From an uncultured bacterium (GTDB taxonomy: Bacteria > Verrucomicrobiota > Kiritimatiellia > CAIKKV01 > CAIJXV01), in the NCBI GenBank assembly GCA_903824675.1, contig CAIJXV010000032.1:1-64000 (forward strand): DNA of 64,000 nt. The letters are read 5' to 3'. Positions within the stretch are counted from its first letter, which is position 1; each line of letters opens with the position of its first letter. A program made the position numbers and the translations under genes. The notes beneath the pieces are model-generated. The model saw only the letters and a list, made by a program, of their open reading frames with translations, did no database searches and was not told the origin of the DNA. This document shows positions 49,451 to 57,958 of this stretch, piece by piece.

Positions 49451-52400
49451 TCAATAGAGCGAGAAAATGGTTCCCTGATTCGGCATCATGAAAATGTAGA
49501 TCGTGCCGGGATTGGCGCCATTGGGTGCCCCATTGGTATAACCGGTCCCATTGGTGACGTTGAAGGATCCCAAATATTGTCTGGGGACCTCTGCGGACTG
49601 ATCCAACAATCGCAACTCGCGCCTGAGATATTTCGCCTGCATAACGTCAGAGAGTCCAACCCAAACCGCAATGCGCCCCCCGCCACCGCCTCCGCCACCG
49701 GCGGTGGAATTGGTGGGGCCAGCGCCCCCGATCGCCCTCACGATCCCGTTGGAATCGCCGCTGAATGAGGAACAGAGCAGGTTAATCGCGCCACCCGATC
49801 CGGCACCATGGGGAGTATCTCCATAGACGAGAACGCCTGGGCCACCATTGGCGGTCAGCGTCCCGTCGATCGTCATACTCCCTTCGGCCACAACCCACAC
49901 CACCCCACCCCCATGTCCACCCCGGTTATTCCCATCCGTTACCCCCCCGCCGCCACTGCCGGGTACCAGCGGTGCATTCGTCACGCCATAAATACCGCCT
50001 CCGATCGTGGTCGACCCGGATCCCCCTTTGCCGCCATATCCAGCCCCCCCGGAGCCCTGGTATCGCACGGTCGCATTGGTTCCCCGCCCGGGGCCTGTTC
50101 CCCGTGCATACCCGCGCCCGTCAGCGTCAATACCACCGCCGTTTCGGATGGCCAGCGCCCCTACGCGCAGAAGAACCGACCCGCCGTTCGTCGAATGCGA
50201 GTAGGGGTAAATCCAGCAGTTGGAGCCGACCGTCAACGTGTTGGCAATGGTCACCCGGGCGCCATACGAATTCGTGTAAATCGCATTCGTCTCTCCGCCA
50301 TAAACAACCAGGCGAGCACCCTCGCTCATCGTCAGGTTCCCGTCACACATCAGGTTGGCATGGGTGGCGACAACCAACCCGCCAGTTACAACCGTCAGGT
50401 CGTTCGGGATCTGGAGCGTGAATCCCTCCAGAATACCCCAGGTTGAATTGTTCAGCGACAGGAGCGAGCCAGGCACCCACATATTGGTTGACTGAAAAAC
50501 GAAATAGCCATTCATCCCGGAAGCCGTTCCCGACCAGGCCGTCAGAACATTATCCAACAGCGCCGAGTCGGAAAAATACAGGGTTCCCATTTGTGCGGCG
50601 GTTTTTTCTGTCGGCGAATTGATGTCCACCGGATAGGGGGCTATCGCGCCGCAATTCGCGGAAAAGCGGACGCCCGGCGTGCCCGCGAGCGACTGATACA
50701 CAACCGCAATCCGGCCGCCACCGCCGGCCCCATAGGCATACTGGATATACCCTGCATCAGTCGATCCTTTGCCGCCGTTGGCCTGCAGGAGCCCATTGGT
50801 GTTTCCGCCGAATGAGGCACAGGTGATAAAAATCGCACCACCCGATCCGCCCCCCCCTCCGGCTTGCCCCGCAACTCCTCCGTTCCTGCCGTTGGCGGAA
50901 ACCGTTCCATTGACCGTCACTTCGCCAGAGGCCTCGATTCGCACGGCGCCCCCGCCATGGCCGTAGACCGAACCGACAGAAACCCCACCCCCACTGCCGG
51001 GAGCGATCGGCTCAGACGTCGATCCATAGGCCGGACCCACCGCGTATTTCGACAACCCCATCCCCCCTTGCCCGCCGTATCCGCCCCCGCTGGAATAACC
51101 GCTGCCCGACCCCCCGCTTCCGGGCCCCATGGCACAGAAGTAACCCCGCTCATCGGCCAGGATCCGGCCCCCGGCGTTCAGCATGAAATTGGTGCAGACC
51201 ACCCATACCCGGTTCGACATCTGGTTGGTCGTGAACGCGGGCGGCAAGGTCATCGTCCCATTAGTCAGAATGGTCACATTGCTCGCAGTCAGACAGGTGG
51301 TCCAATTCGTGAAGAGCAATGTCGCCCCGTTGCTGACAATGAGCGAACCGACGCTGTAGGCTTCGCTCAGCGTCGAGGTCCCCGTCTGTAGAACGGCCCA
51401 ATCGTTCGGGCCGGGCATTCCCTCCGGCGTCCAGTTGGTCTGGCTCGTCCAATTGCCCACTCCGTTCCAGGCCTTGGTCTCACCCACCAGCGAGACAAAC
51501 GAGGCCATGAGATTCGTGCGGGCCTGATTCAGGGTGACGGTCAACGGATTCACCGCCGCCTGGCCGGCCGGCACGGACGCACCCACCCACGCGATAAACC
51601 CATAACCCGGATCGGCCGTGGCTTCGATCCCGCTCACCCCGGTCCCATTGGTATACCACCCATTCACCGTGTTGGAATTCACGGAACCGTTCTTGCCGGC
51701 CGAGACCGCCAGTAGATATTGATTGGTCCAGAGCCAGGTCAGGGTCACATTGGCCTGCGCCGTGAAAACCGCCTGAGTGCCGACATCGTTCGAGATCAAG
51801 GTCCCCAGCGCGGTATCGGTCAATCGCCAGCCGATACAGGACCAGCGCACCCCGTCGCCGATGCTGGCGGGAGTCGAAACAGTGTTGGTGATCGTCGTGC
51901 CATCGTCAAACAGCCAGGAATCCCCGTACCCGTTCGGTGCCGGCGCGCCATACGGGCCCGGCGAACCCGCAATGACAACGGTCCGCTGGCCCGCGGCGAC
52001 GATCTTGAGGAATTGCCGCGTGCCTGGATAGGAGCCGTCAGGGGGATCGACGATGGGCCGGTAAACCGCATCCACTCCTCCCGTCACGGAAAGCGTCCCG
52101 GAAAAATCCAGCGCCGTCGACGAGGCCGTCAACCCGGGAATCTCTTCACCGGCCCACAGCGCGGCCAATTGCTCCGCGGTAAAGCCGATAACCACCGAAA
52201 TCCGGCCACCTCCGCCGCCACCACTGAAATAGGTGGGCGGGTAGTTGGTCCCCGCCCCCCCATCGGCTTGCAATAGGCCGCCGGCGCCCGCGAACGAAGC
52301 GCACGTCATAAAAACCGACCCGCCGGCGCCTCCCCCGCTAGGGGTATCGTTGTAGGAGGTGTCGAACCCGCCAACCAAACCATTGGCCGTCACGGCCCCA

Positions 52401-55400
52401 TTGAGCGTCACGGCGCCTCGCGACGCAACCCAAACCACTCCACCACCATGTCCGAAGGGGAAGGGGCCACTGAGGATGACCCCGCCGCCACTGCCGGGAA
52501 GGAGCGGCACATTGGTCGCATCATAGGTCCGCCCGCCCCCCACATGCACCGCGCCATCATATCCCCCCGTTCCTCCTTTTCCGCCATGCCCCCCGCCACC
52601 GGATCCGCGATACCGGGATATCGCATTCGTGCCCCGGCCGGGGCCGGTCGCCCGCGCGAATCCGCGACCATCCGCGTTGATGCCGCCACCGCTTTGCACG
52701 GTCAACGCTCCCACGTCCAGGAGAACCACGCCTCCGTTGGTCGAATGCGCAAAGGGATACACCCAGCAACCGGAGGCCACCGTCAGGGTATTGGAAACGG
52801 CCACCCGATTGCCGTACCGATTCGTGTTGACCGTGTTGGTCTCGCCGGCATAAATCAATAAACGTGATTGATTGGTCAAGGTCAGATTTTTCTCGCACGC
52901 CAACGTTGCCCCACCGGCCACCACCAGCGCTCCCGTAACGGTCAAGGTTAAGTCGTTGGTGATCCGCAAAACGGTCCCCGCTGAGACCCCCAGGGTGCTG
53001 TTGCTGACGGCCAGGAGATAGGGCGCCCAGTTGGTCGTCGTTTGAAATGTTGGATAACCGAACAGGCTGGCGGCGACGCCGTTATTGGCGGCGATCAGGC
53101 CATCCAGCATCCGCGTGTCCGAGAAATGCAACGTCCCCACATGGGGCGCCATGGCGTTATCCTGCGCGCACAGGTCCACATTGGTCCAGCTGTTTCCGTG
53201 GTTGGCGAAAAAGCGAACTCCCGGCGTACCCGACAGTGCTTGGTATTCGATCGCGATCCGTCCGCCCCCACCGCCCCCAGCCGCCGCCGTACCGAAGATC
53301 GCGCCGTTGCCGCCATTGGCCTGTAAGACGCCGCTGGTACCGCCGCCAAAGGTGGCGCCGACAATGTAAATCGATCCACCAGAGCCGCCCCCGCAAGGCG
53401 TATCGCCGTATATCGCGCCGCCATTGCCGCCATTGGCGGAGACCAATCCATCGATTTTGACCAAGCCGGACGCCGAAATCCAGACCACGCCGCCGCCCCC
53501 CCCCCCCAAGGCATTTCCACCTAACGTCCCCCCCCCGCCACTGCCCGGCGCCTGGGGCCCTTGGGGTGCGCCGTAAGAACGCCCCCCGGGAGACGCACGG
53601 TTCCCGCCGGCCCCGCCTCGTCCACCGTATCCGCCCCCGCCCGATGCCACACCACGCGCGGGATAAGTAGTCCCCAGCCCGGGTCCGTTCAGGGGCGCAT
53701 AACCCCGCGCATCGGCGAGAATCACGCCGCCCGCATCAAGTGTGAAATTTGTACACACCACCCAAACCCGGTTGGACATCTGGTTGTTGGTAAAAGCCGC
53801 CGGCAGGGTCAACGTTCCTCCGCCGACGATCGTGACGTTGCTCGCCGTCAAACAGGTGGTCCAATTGGTGAACATCACGCCCGCGTTCGTGGCTACGGCG
53901 AAATCCCCCAACGCGGCCGTGGCGCCGGATAACGTCACCGTCCCGGAAGCGATCCACACATTCGAGCCCGGCCCCGGGATACCATTGCTCCAGTTTCCCG
54001 GATTCGCGAACCAGTCGCCGGTGCCCCGCCAAACAAGGGTGTCGGGACGCGTATCGGCATTGACCGTCAAATAACCGGTGTTGGCCGTGAAGAACACATC
54101 GTCATGGTAAATCGCCGCCGTCGCGAGGCTGGAACCCCAAGTCCCGTTCTTGCACCCCACGCCGCCCAGCGTCAGCGTCCCCACGGGCACGTTCACCCCA
54201 TCCGCGATGCCGGCTTTGACCCCCGTGGCCACACTTAACCCGCCGGTCGCCGAAACGCCCGAACCCAAACTCTTGACCCCACCGCCGGACAGAACCAAAT
54301 TATGATATCCGATCACGGCCAGCGTCTGATCCCCCGCCCCGTTCCATTCCACGGTGGACGTGCCGGCCGTGAACGCTCCGCCGGAACCGCTGACGCCGCC
54401 CCCGATCTTCAATGTGCTGGATCCGCCCAGCAGGCTCCCGGCGGTCCGGGTCCAACCGCCGGTGAACGTGTGCGTCAGATTCGTGCCCAGGTTGAGCGTG
54501 CCCCCCGCCAGGACCAATGCCCCCGCATTCACGGTATTGGTCAGGGTGGACGCCCCGCTGGAGGAGTATGTGATGGCCCCGCCGATCGTCATGACCGGAT
54601 TGCTGAGGATCGTCGCGCTGCCGGCCACGGTCCAATCGCCATTGATCGTTGAAACACCGGTCAAATCTTTGGCCCCGGTTCCCGCGAGAACCAGGTTGTG
54701 ATAGGCGACCGCACGAACAGTTTGAACCCCGCCCGTATAGATGACGGTGTTGGGTTGATCCGATGCGACCAGCGAGGCCACCGCGGCCGCCGCATTGGTG
54801 GGACCGACGAGGATCAACGTGGCGTTCGCACCCTGCGTCAACACCCCGGCGCCCAAAAGCGCGTTGGACACAATCAGCGTCCCGTTGTTCTGATAGGTTC
54901 CATCCATCGTCAGCCGCGAAATCGCGATTGGACTGCTGCCGCCGAAAAACTTGCCGACCCCCGTGAACGTATGCACGCCATTCGTATTGGCGGCGATGAC
55001 CCCATTATTCGTCAGACTCCCGCCAAACGAATACGCGATGGTCGCCACGGTTCCGCTCCAGGCGCCACCGCTGTTGATGATCACGTCGCCGGCATAGGTC
55101 TTCAAGCCAATCGCGTTGTTATGCAAGAGAATCCCCGAAACCGACGTCCTGCCGTTCACGGTGTTCGTGAAAGCGCCGACCGTCAAGATCGAACCCGACG
55201 CGATGCGCAAATCACCGCCCAGAACCAGATTGGCCCCCGTCGTCAGCGCCGCCGTGTTGGTCACCGTCAGATTACCGGCGATGTTCGTAATCACCGGGGT
55301 GGCCGTCGCCGTCCCGCCGATCGAGAAATTTCCCAGCACGTTCGTCACCCCGGCCATCGACTTCGCCCCGCTACCGGAAAGGTTCAAATGGTAGTAGGGT

Positions 55401-56155
55401 GCGCTCTTGACGGTCTGTGCGCCGCCGGTGTAGCTGACGGAATTCCCCTCGGCGGAGGCGTTCAAAACCGTCAGGGCGGAACCCGCTCCGATATTCAGTA
55501 TCGCGTTCGCGCCCTGGGTCAGAGTCCCCGACCCCGACAGCGCGGTCGCCACCGTCACGGTACCGTTATTCTGATAGGTCCCGTTGATCGTCATACTGGG
55601 AATGACGACCTCCTGGGTCCCGCTCAAGGTCTTGACGGCCCCCGTAAAGGTGTAAACCCCCGTGCCGGCCGTCAGGGTCCCGTCATTCTGTAAGTTGCCG
55701 CCCACGGTAACCGCCGAGGCCGCGGTGGCACTCCACGTTCCGCCGTTGTTGATCGTCACATTGCCGGAAAACGTTTTGGCGCCCGACGCGCTATTGATCG
55801 CCAGCGTGCCGTTGATCACCGTGGCGCCGTTGATGGTGATGGCCTGATTCAAGACGATCTGCCCCCCGGAATTGAGAGTCAGGGAGTTGGGCGAATTTCC
55901 AACGACCGCGGTGACGGTCACCGAGTGGCTGGTATCGATGATGACGTCGTCCCCCGCCGCCGGAACCGTCCCGCCCGGCCACGGCGCGTTCGCGACGATG
56001 GAATTCCAATTGCCGCTGCCGGCGGTGGTGACCGCTCCGGCTTGAAGCGCCAACGAAAAAAACAGGCCGCCGATCAGGGCCGGGAGAATTCGCCGAAAAA
56101 CCAGCGCCCCCCGCAAGACGGACCGGGATCGGAAAAAAAACGGCGTTGAACTCAT
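49451..56155 (-). CDS. Giant secreted Gly-rich/beta-repeat protein (about 2234 aa)
   Basis: Signal peptide after MSSTPFFFRSRSVLRGALVFRRILPALIGGLFFSLALQAGAV; N-terminal TYQNNGTVTVATALSGSGTLTQGANA-type beta repeats; four Gly-rich modules (GGGYGGRGG...PGSGGG...GHGGGVVWV...GGGGGGRIAV). Confidence 0.85.
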   Translation of the reverse strand: MSSTPFFFRSRSVLRGALVFRRILPALIGGLFFSLALQAGAVTTAGSGNWNSIVANAPWPGGTVPAAGDDVIIDTSHSVTVTAVVGNSPNSLTLNSGGQIVLNQAITINGATVINGTLAINSASGAKTFSGNVTINNGGTWSATAASAVTVGGNLQNDGTLTAGTGVYTFTGAVKTLSGTQEVVIPSMTINGTYQNNGTVTVATALSGSGTLTQGANAILNIGAGSALTVLNASAEGNSVSYTGGAQTVKSAPYYHLNLSGSGAKSMAGVTNVLGNFSIGGTATATPVITNIAGNLTVTNTAALTTGANLVLGGDLRIASGSILTVGAFTNTVNGRTSVSGILLHNNAIGLKTYAGDVIINSGGAWSGTVATIAYSFGGSLTNNGVIAANTNGVHTFTGVGKFFGGSSPIAISRLTMDGTYQNNGTLIVSNALLGAGVLTQGANATLILVGPTNAAAAVASLVASDQPNTVIYTGGVQTVRAVAYHNLVLAGTGAKDLTGVSTINGDWTVAGSATILSNPVMTIGGAITYSSSGASTLTNTVNAGALVLAGGTLNLGTNLTHTFTGGWTRTAGSLLGGSSTLKIGGGVSGSGGAFTAGTSTVEWNGAGDQTLAVIGYHNLVLSGGGVKSLGSGVSATGGLSVATGVKAGIADGVNVPVGTLTLGGVGCKNGTWGSSLATAAIYHDDVFFTANTGYLTVNADTRPDTLVWRGTGDWFANPGNWSNGIPGPGSNVWIASGTVTLSGATAALGDFAVATNAGVMFTNWTTCLTASNVTIVGGGTLTLPAAFTNNQMSNRVWVVCTNFTLDAGGVILADARGYAPLNGPGLGTTYPARGVASGGGGYGGRGGAGGNRASPGGRSYGAPQGPQAPGSGGGGTLGGNALGGGGGGVVWISASGLVKIDGLVSANGGNGGAIYGDTPCGGGSGGSIYIVGATFGGGTSGVLQANGGNGAIFGTAAAGGGGGGRIAIEYQALSGTPGVRFFANHGNSWTNVDLCAQDNAMAPHVGTLHFSDTRMLDGLIAANNGVAASLFGYPTFQTTTNWAPYLLAVSNSTLGVSAGTVLRITNDLTLTVTGALVVAGGATLACEKNLTLTNQSRLLIYAGETNTVNTNRYGNRVAVSNTLTVASGCWVYPFAHSTNGGVVLLDVGALTVQSGGGINADGRGFARATGPGRGTNAISRYRGSGGGGHGGKGGTGGYDGAVHVGGGRTYDATNVPLLPGSGGGVILSGPFPFGHGGGVVWVASRGAVTLNGAVTANGLVGGFDTSYNDTPSGGGAGGSVFMTCASFAGAGGLLQADGGAGTNYPPTYFSGGGGGGRISVVIGFTAEQLAALWAGEEIPGLTASSTALDFSGTLSVTGGVDAVYRPIVDPPDGSYPGTRQFLKIVAAGQRTVVIAGSPGPYGAPAPNGYGDSWLFDDGTTITNTVSTPASIGDGVRWSCIGWRLTDTALGTLISNDVGTQAVFTAQANVTLTWLWTNQYLLAVSAGKNGSVNSNTVNGWYTNGTGVSGIEATADPGYGFIAWVGASVPAGQAAVNPLTVTLNQARTNLMASFVSLVGETKAWNGVGNWTSQTNWTPEGMPGPNDWAVLQTGTSTLSEAYSVGSLIVSNGATLLFTNWTTCLTASNVTILTNGTMTLPPAFTTNQMSNRVWVVCTNFMLNAGGRILADERGYFCAMGPGSGGSGSGYSSGGGYGGQGGMGLSKYAVGPAYGSTSEPIAPGSGGGVSVGSVYGHGGGAVRIEASGEVTVNGTVSANGRNGGVAGQAGGGGGSGGAIFITCASFGGNTNGLLQANGGKGSTDAGYIQYAYGAGGGGRIAVVYQSLAGTPGVRFSANCGAIAPYPVDINSPTEKTAAQMGTLYFSDSALLDNVLTAWSGTASGMNGYFVFQSTNMWVPGSLLSLNNSTWGILEGFTLQIPNDLTVVTGGLVVATHANLMCDGNLTMSEGARLVVYGGETNAIYTNSYGARVTIANTLTVGSNCWIYPYSHSTNGGSVLLRVGALAIRNGGGIDADGRGYARGTGPGRGTNATVRYQGSGGAGYGGKGGSGSTTIGGGIYGVTNAPLVPGSGGGGVTDGNNRGGHGGGVVWVVAEGSMTIDGTLTANGGPGVLVYGDTPHGAGSGGAINLLCSSFSGDSNGIVRAIGGAGPTNSTAGGGGGGGGRIAVWVGLSDVMQAKYLRRELRLLDQSAEVPRQYLGSFNVTNGTGYTNGAPNGANPGTIYIFMMPNQGTIFSLY

Positions 56156-56638
56156 GGCATGGCACTCCTTCAAAGGTAACCTCACTTCGCGCGGTTGTCC
56201 CGCACCTGCGGGAACGGGGATAGCGGCGACGTTGCCGCCCTGACCTTTATAGGCTAGCGCAACCGGACAACCCATCCCCATCGTCATTCATCAGCGCCCG
56301 ACACAGACACTTGTAACCTCTCAACTTACATTCTTCGCTTTTTTCGCGGCACCCTACCACACCTAAAAACGAATTTATGATAGCACTTTTCAAGGCGCTT
56401 GTCTACCCTCACCATCCCATTAAATATTTTTATCTATTTGCGGCAACACATGTTAGGATGATGCAAACAACATGAATCGCGTGATTCAGCGCAAAAAATA
56501 GATCGAAGACGCTGACCAGGGTGTGACGTTCTGCATAGAACAGACCGGTCCCCGGAAAGACCCGCGCATCGTCACCAATAACGCATGGCGCATCAAACCG
56601 TTGCAAGCCGCCGAAAGAAGCTATAAGGCTAAGACTCA

Positions 56639-56720
56639 GAGGGGGATCTTTGGAAAACCGGATCTCGGTTCGGAGGATCCCCCTCACCCCGCCCTCCCCC
56701 GCGCCGGGGGGAGGGAGGAG
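56639..56720. repeat. Two adjacent hairpins (GAGGGGGATC/GATCCCCCTC and CCCTCCCCC/GGGGGAGGG)
   Basis: 10-bp inverted repeat 56639-56648/56676-56685; 9-bp inverted repeat 56692-56700/56707-56715. Confidence 0.65.
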
Positions 56721-56820
56721 CGAAAAGCCGATGCCAAAGGCCGAGCGCCCACGGTGTATTATCACCTTACCGCGATCAATGCGGTTTCTGTGCACCTAAT
56801 CGTAGTTGCGCCCGAAGCGC

Positions 56821-57054
56821 GGGTGTAAGACAAATTTCGGAAAAATAAAAGAAAGCCTCGTTTTTGTTTGCGCGGAACGATATATCGATAAACCAAGCCC
56901 CACTCACATTGCGCCCCGAAGCCATCCCATAGGTCTGGCTCTACGGGCCTCTGCCTCTCAGTACAGCCGGGCGTATCGCACGGCTTCTCTGGCAGATAGG
57001 CGCAAGCCGCATCAGAAGACGATTCCCTATTTCTCCGAAATTTGTCTTACACCC
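56821..57054. mobile_element. MITE-like element, 234 bp
   Basis: Terminal inverted repeats GGGTGTAAGACAAATTTCGGA (56821-56841) and TCCGAAATTTGTCTTACACCC (57034-57054), perfect over 21 bp and 26/27 when extended. Flanks CGAAGCGC (56813-56820) and CGAAGCAC (57055-57062) look like an 8-bp target duplication. No transposase ORF inside. Confidence 0.85.
56915..56990 (+). repeat. REP-like hairpin repeat, diverged copy 3, nested in the MITE
   Basis: CCCGAAGCCATCCCATAGGTCTGGCTCTAC...CAGTACAGCCGGGCGTATCGCACGGCTTCTC aligns with the 8645-8720 copy. Confidence 0.7.
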
Positions 57055-57107
57055 CGAAGCACCCCCCCAAAAATGGGGATTGCCACCGCGAAACATTTGT
57101 GATTATA

Positions 57108-57125
57108 TTTGATTGTTTTTGATTG
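57108..57125. promoter_or_regulatory. Direct repeat TTTGATTGtTTTTGATTG upstream of the DeoR-family gene
   Basis: Two TTTGATTG units in 10-bp phase (57108-57115, 57118-57125) just upstream of ATG 57139. Confidence 0.35.
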
Positions 57126-57138
57126 AAGTCTTTTCGAT

Positions 57139-57954
57139 ATGAGCAAAAACGAACAACGCGACCTGGCTCCTGAACGCCTCGAAAAACTCCGGCACATCCT
57201 CCGGGAACACCGGATTATCCGGGTCGATGACCTCTGCCAGATCCTCCAGATTTCCGCCGCCACCGCCCGCCGGGATCTGGCCCAGCTCGAAATGCAGGGA
57301 GAAGTCCGGCGCGTACACGGCGGCGCGGTCGGGCTGGACACCATGCTCGCGGAACCCGTTTTCGACGATAAAACCTCGATCGCCGCCTCCGAAAAACAGG
57401 CCATCGCCGAAGCCGCCCTCCCCTTCGTGAAACCGAACGATTCCCTCTTCCTCGATGGCGGCAGTACGGTCCTCGCCCTCGCCGGGCTCCTCGCCTCGCG
57501 CACCGACCTCACCGTCGTCACCAACTCCCTGCGCGTCGCCGGTGCCCTGGCCGCCGGCGGGCCGGCCGTCATTCTCGTCGGTGGCGAACTGCGCCGTCTC
57601 TCCCAAACCTTTGTCGGCCCCATGACCCGCTTCACCCTCGAACAGATCCATGTCGACACCGCGTTCATCGGCACCATCGGCTTGACCCCCGAACAGGGGC
57701 TGACCACGACCGATCCCAAGGAAGCTTATACCAAGAGCCTGATCATCTCCCGCGCCCGTCAGGTCATTCTCCTGGCCGATAGCTCTAAAATCGGAAAAAC
57801 CGCTTTCTCCCCCTTCGCCCGAACCGATCAGGTCCATGTCCTGATCACCGACCGGGCGCTGGACCGCAAAGCCACCCGCGATTTCGAAAAACACGGCGTT
57901 CGCGTGATCGCCGTCGACATTGTCAAGAACCGCACGACCCCGAAAGGACCGTAA
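57139..57954 (+). CDS. DeoR/GlpR-family transcriptional regulator
   Basis: RLEKLRHILREHRIIRVDDLCQILQISAATARRDLAQLEMQGEVRRVHGGAV; DGGSTVLALAGLL; FIGTIGLTPEQGLTTTD. Confidence 0.95.
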   Translation: MSKNEQRDLAPERLEKLRHILREHRIIRVDDLCQILQISAATARRDLAQLEMQGEVRRVHGGAVGLDTMLAEPVFDDKTSIAASEKQAIAEAALPFVKPNDSLFLDGGSTVLALAGLLASRTDLTVVTNSLRVAGALAAGGPAVILVGGELRRLSQTFVGPMTRFTLEQIHVDTAFIGTIGLTPEQGLTTTDPKEAYTKSLIISRARQVILLADSSKIGKTAFSPFARTDQVHVLITDRALDRKATRDFEKHGVRVIAVDIVKNRTTPKGP

Positions 57955-57958
57955 CACC

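Noticed and set aside
54698-55693. 331-aa plus-strand ORF inside the giant repeat protein
   Set aside because: Antisense of repetitive Gly/Thr codons; Arg/Gly-rich product with no domain.
56806-57102. 98-aa ORF overlapping the MITE
   Set aside because: Spans both TIRs and the hairpin repeat; no transposase motif, so not treated as coding.
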